From Myxocyprinus asiaticus (Eukaryota > Chordata > Actinopteri > Cypriniformes > Catostomidae), in the NCBI RefSeq assembly GCF_019703515.2, contig NC_059351.1:16890001-16954000 (forward strand): a stretch of DNA of 64,000 bases, read 5' to 3'. Shown in pieces: positions 34,086 to 44,931 of this stretch (position 1 is the stretch's first letter; the number at the start of each line of letters is the position of its first letter). A program made the position numbers and the translations under genes. The notes under the pieces are model-generated. The model was not told the DNA's origin, made no database searches, and was given only the letters and a program-made list of their open reading frames with translations.

Positions 34086-34090
34086 GATAG

Positions 34091-34275
34091 GAAACCATAA
34101 TGTTGTGGTTATTATGGTTTTATTATAGAAAAACCATAATTTAACTTTGGTTTTACTAAAGTAACATTGTAGACTGTAACCATAGTTTTTGGCAGAAATA
34201 ATTTTTCAATAGTAATTTTGTAGTAACCATAAAAAATAAGTTAAGCAACCATTTTTTTATTATTATTATTATTAT

Positions 34276-34308
<33 letters not shown>

Positions 34309-34330
34309 GCAGATATCATGGTTTTAATAC
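34091..34330. repeat. ACCATAGTTTTT-type dispersed repeat with poly-T
   Basis: Continues the repeat that lies left of DIRS element 1 (27715-27810), so the element is inserted in it. Words such as ATGGTTTTA and AACCATAAT alternate on both strands. 34276-34307 is poly-T. A further copy is at 50650-50830. Confidence 0.55.
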
Positions 34331-34865
34331 AGCATTTAATACTGTATAATTTTATTTTCATTTTTTTCTCATTTTTTGATTTATTTACGCATTTAATCAA
34401 TTCATGAATTCAATTCAGCCAACATTCTCTCTCTCTTTTTTTTTTTAGATGTCTGAAAATGAATAGGCTGAAGCCAAACCTTATTATGCCTAACCTTTTT
34501 ACCTCTCTAGTTTTATATTCTCTCTTTAAATATTTCCATTTACAGTCCTATTTACAACTCATAAGAAAAAAAACAAAAAACAAAGAAAATATAAAGAGAA
34601 AAATAAGAGGAAAATGTCTATATAACATTTATAAATTAATTCACCCTAACAAATCAATTATTTGAATTGTATGGAAATAAGAGCTAAACCCAGTAAAGAG
34701 ACCAGTATGAATAATGAGGACCAGGCGTCAGAGTTGAAGTTTCAATCAACAGAGAGAGAGAGACAAAGACAAAGTTGTCCACATTTCCAAAGGCAATATA
34801 CAGAAAGAGAGAATGAGTTGAGGATCTAACCTCGAACTAAATTAGATTACAGAAACAACAGTAAA
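34331..34865. other. No gene seen
   Basis: AT-rich, with a CTCTCTCTTTTT stretch and an AGAGAGAGAG run near 34755. Nothing coding was recognised. Confidence 0.4.
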
Positions 34866-35878
34866 TATAGCTGCAAGCGGCAATCATTGGGGTCCAAGCA
34901 CGTATGGCCATAACATGACCAAATGATTTGGGGGCACTGATGGATTCAGAAGAAACAGATTTTTTAATTTTTTTTTTTATTCTAGCACTTGTGGTTTGGA
35001 AGTTATTAACAAAAATGCAAATTAGCAAGAGCACTGTGAATTTCATAATGATCGGCCATTTGCAACGCAAGTTATTAGCTGCTGAATATTGACTGGCTGT
35101 TGGCGGCCATGTTTGTTGATTTGTCAAATAGTTTTTGTAAGTATATGTTAAAACGTGACTTAATGATGATGCATCCCAAACTTTTTCACTCAAATGGTTG
35201 CAGAGTTCTAAGGAATTTTTAGTTGTAGCGCTCCATATGGGCAAAATTAGACAAAGCTTTGCATGCATCCTCAAAAAGTTTTGGTATGAGTGTATACCAA
35301 GTTTCATAAAGTTTGGACTTTGCATTCAGAAGATAAAGACCATATGTTTATAGACAGAAATAAAATCTGAGATGTATGTTTTGTTTGTCTTGACTCAAGG
35401 AATCAGAGGGAACAATTATTTTGTTTCTAGCACTTATGATTCAGAAGTTATTAGCAAAAATGCAAATGAGCTCATTATAATGTACCTTGAGGCCGATTCT
35501 CACCAAATTTGGTATTCAGCCTAAATTTGGCGACCTGCCGGATCTTTTTGTGTGTCTGTGTGTTTTCGTTCACCTCTTGTGTTTTCCTTTGCCTCGGGAG
35601 TGAAGCAATCAGCGTTTCCTTGGAGACACTCATTTGCGCCACTCACAAGGTAATCACCCCCACCTGTGTTTCATTACCGCTGTGTATTTATTTCCCTCTT
35701 GTTCTTCGTCTAGTCGCCAGATTATTCCCGTTTGTTTTTGGTGTGCAGTCTTGCCTTCCTGTCGGTCTGTTTTCACCTTTGTTTCTCTCAGTATTTTCCA
35801 GTGTGGATTTGGTGGTTACTGCTCCTGATTTAACCTGTTGGAATTATCGTAAGGACACTTGCTCTGAACTGTTATTTC

Positions 35879-36130
35879 TCTGTGGATTACTCACCTCACC
35901 ACATTGCCATCCTCTCCGCCATTCCTCACCCAGGTGTCTCAGCTCATCACAGCCATTACTACTCTGTGAACAACTTACCTCATCACTGTTTCTATCCTCA
36001 CTGCCTTTCCTCACCTGGGTGTCTCAGCTCATCACAGCCATCACTGCTCTGTGGATTACTCACCTCATCACTGTTATCATCCTCACCACCATTCCTCGTC
36101 CGGGTGTCCCAGTTCATCGCTGCCATCATC
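35879..36130 (+). repeat. Three tandem units of 84-85 bp in the Gypsy leader
   Basis: Units begin at 35879, 35963 and 36048 with TCTGTG and share TCACCT, GTGTCTCAGCTCATCACAGC and CATCACTG-type blocks. They lie upstream of Gag. Confidence 0.8.
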
Positions 36131-36501
36131 GTCACTCACCTTTCTGCAACCAGGCCCAGGCCCAGGTTTTCAGTCATCAGTTCATTATTACATTCATTTG
36201 TGTTTTCATTTTCATTCCCTCTGCATTTGGGTCCTTCCTTAAACCACTTCTGACAGAACAAGCTGGCCAAATATGGACCCAGCAGAGGGAACAACTCTGG
36301 TTAATGCTATTTCATGAGGATATGGCCAGACGGATGTCAACCTGATGTCCAGGATTGAACAGCTTTGCCTCTCTCCCAATACCAGTCAATCCACCGAAGC
36401 CACACCCCACCCACAGTGGTCTCTACTACATCAAGATCCTCCAAGCCCTGGTTAAATCCTCCAGCACCATACTCCGGTGAGCTAAGATCTGTTGATCTTT
36501 T

Positions 36502-36918
36502 TTGTCCAAGTGTTCTCTGATATTTACATTACAACCATTATCATTTCCCTCTGAACAAGCCAAGGTTGCCTACGTCATCATCTTGTTGACGGTAGAGCTC
36601 GTGAGTGGGGGACTGCTGTGTGGGAAAATGAACATCCTTGAACTCTCAGACCTTTGGCAAGGAGACCGTTCTGTTTCTGACTTCTCCATTGAGTTTTGTA
36701 CCTTCACTGCATTATGCAGTTGGAATGAGCAGGAGTTGTGGGACCGGTTTCTGCATGGGCTATCCGACTGCATTAAGGACGAGATCTACGAGTTGGACCT
36801 ACCAAACCGCTTTGATGATCTGGTAGACCTAGTGATTAGGGTCAACAACAGGCTGGCCCTGCGACATAGTCACCGTAGACTTCCTCCATCCAGTGCTTCT
36901 CTGTCTGCAGCTACTTGA
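36502..36918 (+). pseudogene. Gypsy Gag fragment
   Basis: The 138-codon frame has the Gag capsid-type stretch ELSDLWQGDRSVSDFSIEFC, then ELWDRFLHGLSDCIKDEIYE and RFDDLVDLVIRVNNRL. These lines are typical of fish Gypsy Gag (retrotransposon gag domain). The N-terminal part lies in other frames upstream of 36502, and the zinc knuckle is lost behind a stop. Capsid-like RNA packaging is the known role; this copy is broken. Confidence 0.7.
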
Positions 36919-36984
36919 CCTCCTTCGTCTGGTGAACACTTCGAGTCCAGTCCCGAGGAAGAGTCCATGCAGATTGGGACAGCT

Positions 36985-38157
36985 TGGCAATCTGCTGCAA
37001 AATGACACTGACGCCTCATCAATGGCCTTTGTCTGTACTGTGGATGACCAGGACACACTGTAGCCTCCTGTCCAGTAAAATATGCAGCTCACCAATAGGC
37101 AAGGGGTTACTGGTGAGCGTTACCCCTTTGGATAAATCCCCTGGCAATAGAACCCTCCTATCGGCCTGGTTGCAGAGCAACAACATCCGTCACTCTGTCT
37201 CGATTCTGGTGGACTCTGGAGCAGAGGACAACTTCATAGTTGGCTAAATGGCTAAATGGTCTAAATGGTCTCTTCCCAAGACTCTTCTGGACGAACCCAT
37301 CACCGTCATACTCTCTGTGACACTCGTCTCACTACGGTTACCCCCATCACAGCACCTCTCCAGCTCACCATCTCTGGGAACCACATCAAGGAGATTCGAT
37401 TTTACATCATCCACTCTCCCTCTGCTGTAGTGTTTTTGGGACATCCATGGCTGGTAACCCATAATCCACACTTGAATTGGGCTGAGAGTTCTGTGTTTTC
37501 CTGGAGTTCTTTCTGTCTGTCTCATTGTCTTGTTTCTGCTCTCTCCACAGTTGTGTCCTGTTCTGTGTTGCTGGATGAGCCGGTGGATCTTGCCGGGGTA
37601 CCCGAGGTCTACCACGATTTGAGGGCAGTGTTCAGCAAGTCTTGGGCTGCTTCCCTTCCTCTGCACCACCTGCATGACTGTGCTATTGATGTCCTTCCTG
37701 GCACTTCTCCACCTCGGGGATGTCTATATTCGCTCTCAGGCCTTGAGCGGGAGGCCATGGAGAGGTATATTGGCGATTCTCTTGCGGACAGTATTATTCG
37801 GCCCTCTTCCTCTCCGGCTGGCATTGGGTTCTTCTTCGTTGGGAAGAAAGATGGCTCTTTGCATCCCTGCATAGATTATTGGGAGCTGAATGACATCACG
37901 GTAAAGAATCGTTATCCTTTGCCGTTGATGTTTTTGGCCTTTGAACTATTGCAAGGTGCTTCTGTCTACAAGAAGTTGGGCCTTCGCAATGCTTACCACC
38001 TTGTTCAGATCAGGGAGGGGGAAATGGAAGAGGCTTTTAACATGCCTATGGGGCATTTGAACACTTGGTCCTGCCTTTCGGCCTTTCCAATGCCCCCGCC
38101 ATCTTCCAGGCACTCGTCAATGACGTGCTGCATGACATGGTCAATCGATTTGTTTTA
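36985..38157 (+). pseudogene. Gypsy protease and N-terminal reverse transcriptase (broken)
   Basis: The aspartic protease active site VDSGAED lies at about 37210-37230. A frame starting near 37265 then covers the protease end and the linker. The reverse transcriptase follows from about 37720 ([44 protein letters not shown]). The frame stops at the insertion point at 38158, just before the catalytic YxDD box, which lies beyond the inserted elements at about 40810. Confidence 0.8.
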
Positions 38158-38162
38158 TATAC
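38158..38162. repeat. 5-bp target duplication (TATAC), left copy
   Basis: TATAC directly precedes the left LTR of the miniature element. The right copy is split: TATA at 39225-39228, then the Tc1 element, then TA (the Tc1 duplication) and C at 40808-40810. Confidence 0.8.
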
Positions 38163-38410
38163 TGTAACAGGTAAAGGATGGGCAAGGAGGAGGCGGAACA
38201 CAGCAGAACAGCCAACGTAAACTTTAATGACAGAAATTAACTTAAAACAACATAAAACACATAGACGCACATACACACACAGCGGCTGCATGTGTCTCTC
38301 TCTCCTTAACTGGCATCTCCGGCTCCCCTTTATCTCTTTCTTCTGCTGATTAGCTGACTCAGTGCAGGCCATGCACCTCACGGCCCGACCACGCCCTCCT
38401 CCTCGTCACA
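38163..38410 (-). repeat. LTR of the miniature element (3' LTR on the minus strand)
   Basis: Shares with 38972-39224 the blocks GGTAAAGGATGGGCAA, CAACGTAAACTTTAA, CTTAAAACAACATAAAACA, TAACTGGCATCTC-type and CGCCC.TC.TC near its end. Confidence 0.85.
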
Positions 38411-38659
38411 GTCCTCCCCATCTGGACTGGCCTACCCCCCCCCCAACATCTCTGGAGGGGAGACGCTGCCCTTCCGGCTGTTCCACCAGCTGATGGTCCA
38501 CTCCGCCTCCTGGGAACCTGGGGAGAGACGAGGGGAGGGAGAGGGGAGAGGGAAAGTGTGAGCGGGAGAGACAGAGAGGGAGAGGAGAGAGAGAGAAAAA
38601 CTTGATCGCCGGTCCCAGGACACGCCCTCGCCTGGTCCTCAGCCACTCCTCCACCCTCT

Positions 38660-38925
38660 GGCGGACAACAGCCACTCATCTCCGGACAGATGGCAGTGAG
38701 TCCTCCGACCCCTGGCAGATGGAATGGCTCCTCCCCTGGCGGACGGCAGCGAATCCTCCAACCCCTGGTGGACGGAACAGCTCCTCCCCTTCCTGGTGGA
38801 TGGCAGCAGTTCCTCTGACTCCTGGCAGATGGCAGCAGTTCCTCCAAATCCCAGTGGACAGCAGTGACTCCTCTGTCCCCCGGCAGACAGCCGCGGCTAC
38901 TCCCCTAGCAGACGGCAGTGGTGAG
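38660..38925. repeat. Degenerate minisatellite inside the miniature LTR element
   Basis: GGCAGATGGCAGCAG, GGCGGACGGCAGCG, GGTGGACGGAACAG and similar words recur every 30-40 bases with CTCCT blocks between. Unit borders are irregular. Confidence 0.7.
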
Positions 38926-38971
38926 GACTCCACGACAGCGCATCCCTCTCCCTCCCAGTTTTTGGCACCAG

Positions 38972-39224
38972 TGTAATGGGTAAAGGATGGGCAAAGAGGA
39001 GGAGGGAACCGGCAGAACAGTCAACGTAAACTTTAAAGACAGAAATGATCTTAAAACAACATAAAACATATAGATGCACACATACACACAGTGGCCACGT
39101 GTGTCTCTATCTCTCTCCCAAACTGGCATCTCTGGCTTCCCTTTATCTCTCTCTCCCGCTGATTAGTTGGCTCAGCAACGGCCGTTCACCCTCACGGCCT
39201 GGCCACGCCCTTCTCTTCATCACA
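38972..39224 (-). repeat. LTR of the miniature element (5' LTR on the minus strand)
   Basis: Direct copy of 38163-38410; on the minus strand it begins TGTGATGAAGAG and ends ACCCATTACA, next to the primer-binding-like site. Confidence 0.85.
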
Positions 39225-39228
39225 TATA

Positions 39229-40807
39229 CAACCCTAATTCTGAAAAAGTTGGGACAGTATGATAAATGCTAATAAAAACAAAAAGGAGTGATTTGTAAAT
39301 TATATTCACCCTTTGCTATATTTAAGCACTACAACTACACATTATATGATGTCTTTCCTTGTGAATTTCATTGTTTTTTGAAAATGTACCGTAATTTCAA
39401 ATCAGATGATTGCAACACACTCCAAAAAAGTTGGGACAGTCGAGTGTTTACCACTGTGAAGTTCCTTCTAATAACACTTATTAAGCATTTGGACACTGAA
39501 GACACAAGTTTGTTAAGTTTAAAACGTGGAATTTTTCCCTAATCATCCATTATTTTGGTCTTTAACTGCACAATTGTATGGGGTCTTCATTGCCATATGG
39601 TGTGCTTCATAATGCACCACACATTCTCAATTGGAGACAGGTCAGGACTGCAGGCAGGCCAATCTAGCACCCACACTCTCTGCTTACACAGCCATGCACT
39701 TGAAATCCAGGCAGTATGTGGTTTGAAGTTGTCCTGCTGAACATTCTGGGACGTCCCTTGAAAAGACGGTGCTGGATGACAGTATATGTTGCTCCAAAAT
39801 TTTTACATATCTGTCTGCATTCATGGTGTTCTCACAGATGTGTGAGTTACCATGCTATGGGCACTGACACAGCCCTGGACCATACAGACACTGGCTTTTG
39901 GATCTGACGCTAATAACAGCTTGGATGGCCCTTTTCCTCTTTGGCCCGGATAACACAACGGCTTTGTTTTTCAAAAAAGTTTGGAAATGTGGACTCTTCA
40001 GGCCAAAAAACACAGTTCCACTGTTCTACTTTCCATCTAAGATGAGACCGAGCCCATAGAATTCGGCAGTGCTTCTGGACAATGTTGATGTAGGGCTTCT
40101 GCTTTGCATAGTAAAGTCTTAACTTGCATCTGTGGATGCAGTGGTGAGTGGTGTTGACTAAAAAAGGTTTACTAAAGTTATCCCAAGCCTATGTTCATTA
40201 TATCCGTTGCAGATAAATGCTGTTTTTTTAAGACAGTGACGTCTGAAGGATCAGAGATCACACGCATTCAGAAATGGTTTTTGTCTTGCCCTTTACGCAC
40301 CGAGATTTGACCAGATTCCTTGAATCTTAACTATATTGTGCACTGTAGAGGGTGAAATGCCCAAAATCTTTCCAATTTGTCTTTGGGGAACATTGTTCTC
40401 AAAGTGCTGGATTATTTGCTGAAGCATCTGTTGGCAAATTGACAAGTCTCGAATGATCCTTGCTCTTGAAGGACTAGGCTGTTTTTGGAGGGTCCTTATA
40501 TACTATAACATGTTTGCCTCACCTGTTTGCCATCTCCTGTTTCACAACACCTTGTTATTTCAACTTGTCAAATTGTTATTAGTCTTAAATTGCCCCTGTC
40601 TCAACTTTTTTGGAGTGCATTGCAAAGATCTGATTTGAAATTACTGTACATTTTTAAAAAGCAATGAAATTCACAAGGAAAAACATCATATAATGTGTAG
40701 TTGTAGTGCTTTCAATAAAGCAAAGGGTGAATATAATTTACAAATCACTCCTTTTTGTTTTTATCAGCATTTTTCATACTGTCCCAACTTTTTTGGAATT
40801 GGGGTTG
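39229..40807 (-). mobile_element. Tc1-like transposon inserted in the target duplication of the LTR element
   Basis: Inverted repeats of about 215 bases (start CAACCCTAATTCTGAAAAAG; right end the inverse CAACCCCAATTCCAAAAAAG) are flanked by TA at 39227-39228 and 40808-40809. The inner end of each repeat carries a second AAAAAAGTTGGGACAG copy. The total length of 1579 bp is that of a complete element. The transposase runs on the minus strand and is full of stops. Confidence 0.9.
39560..40430 (-). pseudogene. Tc1-like transposase pseudogene
   Basis: On the minus strand the second half is still readable in one frame: QQDNFKPHTAW with the second catalytic Asp, then LDWPACSPDLSPIENVW with the Glu; 34 residues separate them, the DD34E signature. 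The first half, including the first Asp region, is shifted and holds many stops (MVQGCVSAHSM is recognisable). No product can be made. The enzyme class is Tc1/mariner, like 9321-10358, but the inverted repeats show it is a different family. Confidence 0.8.
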
Positions 40808-40810
40808 TAC

Positions 40811-41090
40811 CTTGATGGTATCCTCATATTTTCTAGAAACTTACAAGACCATGTCCAGCACTTCAGGGGAGTGCTTCAGCGGTTGCTGGAGAATCGTTTG
40901 TTTGTCAATGTGGAGAAGTGTGAGTTTCAAGCACAGTCCGTTCTGTTCCCGGGTTTCTCCTCTCACCCGACGGTGTCTGGATGACCCAGCCAAGGTAAAA
41001 GCAGTTGCGGATTGGCCAGTCCCAGATTCTTGCAAAGCGATCCAGCGGTTTCTGGGATTTGCCAATTTTTACAGGAGTTTTCCTTAGTCA
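40811..41090 (+). pseudogene. Gypsy reverse transcriptase, part after the insertions
   Basis: Resumes with the catalytic box [12 protein letters not shown] (the YxDD second Asp is Gly here), then [10 protein letters not shown] and [14 protein letters not shown], which end the polymerase in fish Gypsy elements. A one-base shift splits it into two frames. RNase H, which should follow, is absent: the sequence jumps to integrase at about 41100. Confidence 0.85.
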
Positions 41091-41099
41091 GTCCGAACT

Positions 41100-41811
41100 C
41101 ACGTCTTCCGGTTGGGTAATTCCTCTAACCTGGTCTGTCATCCAGTGGCTACTCATACCCAAGCATTAGTTAAGCAATGGTTCTGGTGGTCCTCATTGGC
41201 ACGGGATGTACAGAGTTTCGTTTTGGCCTATCCGGTTTGTGCTAGCAACAAGTCTTCCAGTCAACCCCCTGCGGGGAACCGTCACCCACTGCCAGTCCCT
41301 TCGAGACCCTGATTGCAAATTGCCATGGATTTTGTTACCGGATTACCACCGTCCAATGGCAGTACAGTTATTTTAACTGTAGTAGACCAGTTCTCGAAGG
41401 CGGCTCATTTCATTCCCCTCCCCAAATTACCTTCAGCGAGGGAGGCAGTGGCTGTAGTTGTTGACCACATCTTCCGTATTCATGGCCTCCCAGTGGATGT
41501 GGTCTCCAACAAGGATCTCAATTCGTGGCTAAGTTTTGGGCAGAATTCTGCCGACAGCTGGAGGTGACTTCTAGCTTGTCATCTGGGTTCCACCCCCATA
41601 ATTAGGATTTGGAGAGGGTCCTGCACTGCGTGGCGTCTCAGGAACCATTGACTTGGTGTTCTAAACTATCCTGGGTCGAGTATGCACATAATTCCCTCCC
41701 GGTTTCATCTACGGGTTTGTCACACTTCCAGTGCTGTTTAGGCTACCAGCACCCATTGTTCCCCTCCCAAGAACCATGATGCTGTTGTTCTGTCCACGCA
41801 CATGTTCATTT
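41100..41811 (+). pseudogene. Gypsy integrase fragment
   Basis: Includes the zinc-binding-side stretch (QWFWWSSLARDVQSFVLAYP with VCASNKSSS) and the catalytic core ([53 protein letters not shown]). Weak [14 protein letters not shown] and [17 protein letters not shown] sequence reaches about 41790. The expected DRG after the VVS box is NKD. Frames change twice. The chromodomain end and 3' LTR are missing. Confidence 0.8.
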
Positions 41812-41964
41812 TGGATTTGGGACCATCCTGCCAATTTGGGGTCTCTAGGACTTACGGTTTTGGCTGCCCATATGCATTTAGGGCAGAATAATAATAAGAA
41901 AAACAATAAAATCTGTACAAATACGATAGGGTTCCAGCACCTTTGGTGCTTAGACACCTAATTA

Positions 41965-43203
41965 TAGGCATATGCAAATGAACTGACATCTTCTCTTACG
42001 TGTACAGAGATCTGATATGTGAACAGTGCAGACAATTCTAGAAATATTACAACATGATGTTCTGTTTAACTATGTGAATGCAATCATTCAAAGATTATTT
42101 TTAAAACACTAAGTCAAGTTGGTAAGCAGAAATGTGTCAGAGGTAAGTCTTCTCTTTAGATACACTGGTGTCCAGTTCCTCTGACTTAGTCACAAGTTTC
42201 TCAAAACTACAAACAATCCGTCCAATAACATCATTAGACAAAACACAACATTTCTCCCAAGGCTGAAAACCTCACTGGGACACAGGACTTATCAGCTTGA
42301 ACTAAATAGAAAAATACATCCAAACGCAACAGAAAAGTTAGGCAGAAATATACTTTTAGTGATGAGTGCTAAAAATGCATTTGTGTCAGTAATTACTGAC
42401 CGAAAACTTAAACCCAATAAAACTCTTACTTAAACTGAATAAGTGATCAATGAAATAGTTACAACTCACATGTATATTTGTTCTCTGGGAGCCGGGCTAA
42501 ATGAGAAAGCATTGTTAACTGCATTCCTGACATGAGTCAGACCCTCAGTCACACCTCAGAGGTCAAATACACAAATGACCTGCAACATTCATAATTATAG
42601 CATAACCGGAATAAATTCTCATGACTAAAACAAATTTGATTAACAGTTGTTAGTGAATGTATTCAACTCATCAGTAGGCTGAAGAGACCAGGGTAAATCC
42701 ACCCCTTCAAAATCAAACTTAACTTAAAATTTAGCATTTGCTTTAACTGCTTGATTTCTACATGACACGTATACATTTACACCGATCAGCATTTACAGAA
42801 ATACTCAAACCAGCCCATCTGGCACCAAAACCACTGAAAAAATGGCAGAATTTTAAGACAGCAATGACATAGTTATGATCTAAATCTATAGACATACAGT
42901 AACTCAAGTGAGCTTTAGAGAATACAATGCTTATTTTTGGTAGAAATTCTTCAAAAATCATCCAGTGGAGGCCTCTAGTAGATACCTTCATGTCTTTCAG
43001 GTATAGCACAGTAAGAAAGCAGTTTTAAATTTTCCACTATACTGTAAAAAGTAAATAAAAAAACTTCAAAAACTATTATGCTTTGAGTCTGTCATTAGAA
43101 TGTCTAGTGCAATAATTACTTGCAATACACAGCTTACTCAGTTGTATTTATTTAACATATCCTACCTCTTCTGCATTACATTCCCTTGCACTGTATATAA
43201 CAG

Positions 43204-43243
<40 letters not shown>

Positions 43244-43379
43244 GTATAGTGTTATTGTGTATTTCTATATATACTTATATTTTCTATTGGCTTCTTGTTG
43301 CTGTATATACTTTTATGCAGCCTAAATGTGACTTTTGGACCTTCAAAGTGCTGGCATCCGTTTACTTGCATTATAAGGA
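41965..43379. other. No gene seen; AT-rich with repeat fragments
   Basis: 42775-42850 (ACACCGATCAGCATTTACAG) is a fragment of the repeat at 57991-58508. 43206-43242 is an (AT)n microsatellite. No exon was recognised. Confidence 0.45.
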
Positions 43380-43515
43380 CATGACAGAGCTCTAATTTCT
43401 TCTAAAAATCTTTATTTGTGTGCTTCTGAAGAAAGATAGTCATACACATCTGGGATGGCATCAGTGTAAGTGAATAATGAGATAATTAACATTTTTAGGT
43501 GAACTATTCCTTTAA
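43380..43515 (-). repeat. Half copy of the AATAGTTCACCC family
   Basis: The right end reads AGGTGAACTATTCCTTTAAG, the inverse of the family's terminus at 25158. The left half is missing. Confidence 0.55.
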
Positions 43516-44750
43516 GATCTGACAAGTTAAATATAACATATATAAATCCTAACTGAAATTGGCATGTTCTATACAGTATAAGATATAATTCTACAGAGGA
43601 AAAAAGCGAGTTGTACCTTTAGTTTATAATGATGTAATACAATTAACAAGAATGCATATTTTAATAACTCTATTCCCTAACCCAAACCCCAACCCTAAAC
43701 CTAACAATCAGTGGAGTAAAAAATTAAATTTTTGAGTGAAAATGCAGCCAAAAATAAACGTGGTTTCTTTCTGGTAGAAGTTGAGAATAGTCTCAAAATA
43801 AGAAGTATCCTCAGTCACCTGAGGAAAAAAATAAATAAACTGAGGTCATGTTTAAGATCCAAACAGCAACATAATCACATCATCTCAGTGCTTAAACATT
43901 ATGTGTCCAAAACCTTTTAACTTGTGTTCTTGGGTTATCAAAAATCAATTCCATGAGGAAAATAAATAAATAAATACATAAATAAATCTCCAGCAAGATA
44001 ACTTTCCATGGCTGACAGTAAAACCAAGTTAGCTGCCTGCCTAGGCAGCATAATTCTGAATTTTGAAATGATGATTATAAATGTACTTTTTTCATTAAAG
44101 ACTGAAAAGTGCTGCTAAAAATTTAATTATAAATAATAATAATAATAATAATAATAAAAACCAGTTTACCCAATAGTCTTTGTTATGCTCATTTGAGTTG
44201 TTAGTTTAGCAACATGCTAATATTGAGTCTCTTTGCTCTTGAGGAGTGCAATTTGTGTGACATGAGATGTGCTGCCTATATAGTGCATTTCAAATGGTCA
44301 CTTATGAGGTTTAATTTTGGTTAGGATGTTTTCTTAGGAGGGAGCTGACTATGTAGGCAGTTGGCAGCAAGGCAGTGCACTAGATTCTAGAACAGAGCTT
44401 AAAACTCTACTGTTCGAGATCCTCTTATTATCATCACCTCAGTTGATGACATTCCCATTTACTTTTCTCTCACACTAACTGATTAGGATTATATTAAGAT
44501 GCACTGTAAGATGAGCAAAGAGTTGGTCTGCTGAATAGTCTGATAACTGTACTTCATTAGCCACAATGTAATAAAGAAAGGAGGAACTTATGCAACTAGT
44601 GCAGATAATAGTTCCATCATCATGCTTGTACAAATACGTGAGTATTTCAGTGTATATCTACATTTTAGGTCTGACAGTTCTTTTTTTTCTTTTTTATAGT
44701 CCTTCAAATCAAAATGGGGCTGTAAATGCATTGGTTCTCTATAGCAGTGA
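43516..44750. other. No gene seen
   Basis: AT-rich; 44131-44157 is an (AAT)n microsatellite. Nothing coding was recognised. Confidence 0.4.
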
Positions 44751-44931
44751 TTCCCTTTCAAGTCGGTCACTCGACGTTACTTACGTCGAATAACGACTAG
44801 GGGTTGCTCCTGAGCCCCCGATCTCCCTGAATAGTTTTCAATCATGCCTTTGTTGTGAGTTAAGCACAGTTTCAGCGGACAAAGTTCTCTTTCGTTTCCT
44901 GGGTGCCCAGCAAAGTGTATCCTTATGAAAC

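Larger units (their letters stand above)
27811..34090 (-). mobile_element. Decayed full-length DIRS tyrosine-recombinase retrotransposon (element 1)
   Basis: Inverted terminal repeats (27850-28045 and 33835-34085) and three gene regions in order on the minus strand (Gag-like, reverse transcriptase/RNase H, tyrosine recombinase) define a DIRS element. Left of the body, 28079-28114 is an inverse copy of the outer end 27809-27846, the internal complementary region that these elements use to rebuild their ends through a circular intermediate. It is inserted in a CCATGGTTTTACTA-type repeat seen on both sides, and DIRS elements make no target duplication. All genes are broken. Confidence 0.9.
38163..39224 (-). 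mobile_element. Miniature LTR retrotransposon (TRIM-like), 1062 bp
   Basis: Two direct repeats of 248 bp (38163-38410) and 253 bp (38972-39224) begin TG and end CA and enclose only 561 bp without a protein domain. On the minus strand, one base inside the 5' LTR, TGGTGCCAAAAACTGGG (about 38954-38970) has the form of a tRNA primer-binding site. A purine-rich CCAGATGGGGAGGAC precedes the 3' LTR (38411-38425). A 5-bp target duplication TATAC flanks it. It must have been mobilised by enzymes from another element. The LTRs differ at many positions, so the insertion is not recent. Confidence 0.8.
35521..41811 (+). mobile_element. Decayed Ty3/Gypsy retrotransposon, 3' truncated and interrupted
   Basis: Domain order Gag, protease, reverse transcriptase, integrase on the plus strand is that of Ty3/Gypsy elements. 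A leader region with three 84-85-bp tandem units (35879-36130) precedes Gag, and ACAAGCTGGCCAAATATGGA near 36258-36277 resembles the primer-site/start region of fish Gypsy elements. The reverse transcriptase is interrupted at 38158-40810 by two other elements. The RNase H region and everything after the integrase, including a 3' LTR, are missing. Confidence 0.8.
34866..41964. repeat. Dispersed fish repeat split by a Gypsy element
   Basis: 34866-35520 (start ATATAGCTGCAAGCGGCAAT) and about 41812-41964 (ending AGCACCTTTGGTGCTTAGAC) look like the two ends of one dispersed fish repeat family. The material between is the Gypsy element and its own insertions. Class unknown; no coding frame in the repeat itself. 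Confidence 0.5.

Noticed and set aside
35509..36345. 278-codon plus-strand frame as a membrane protein
   Set aside because: The hydrophobic, Ser/His-rich look comes from the pyrimidine-rich Gypsy leader with its 84-bp repeats; no homologous protein pattern is visible.
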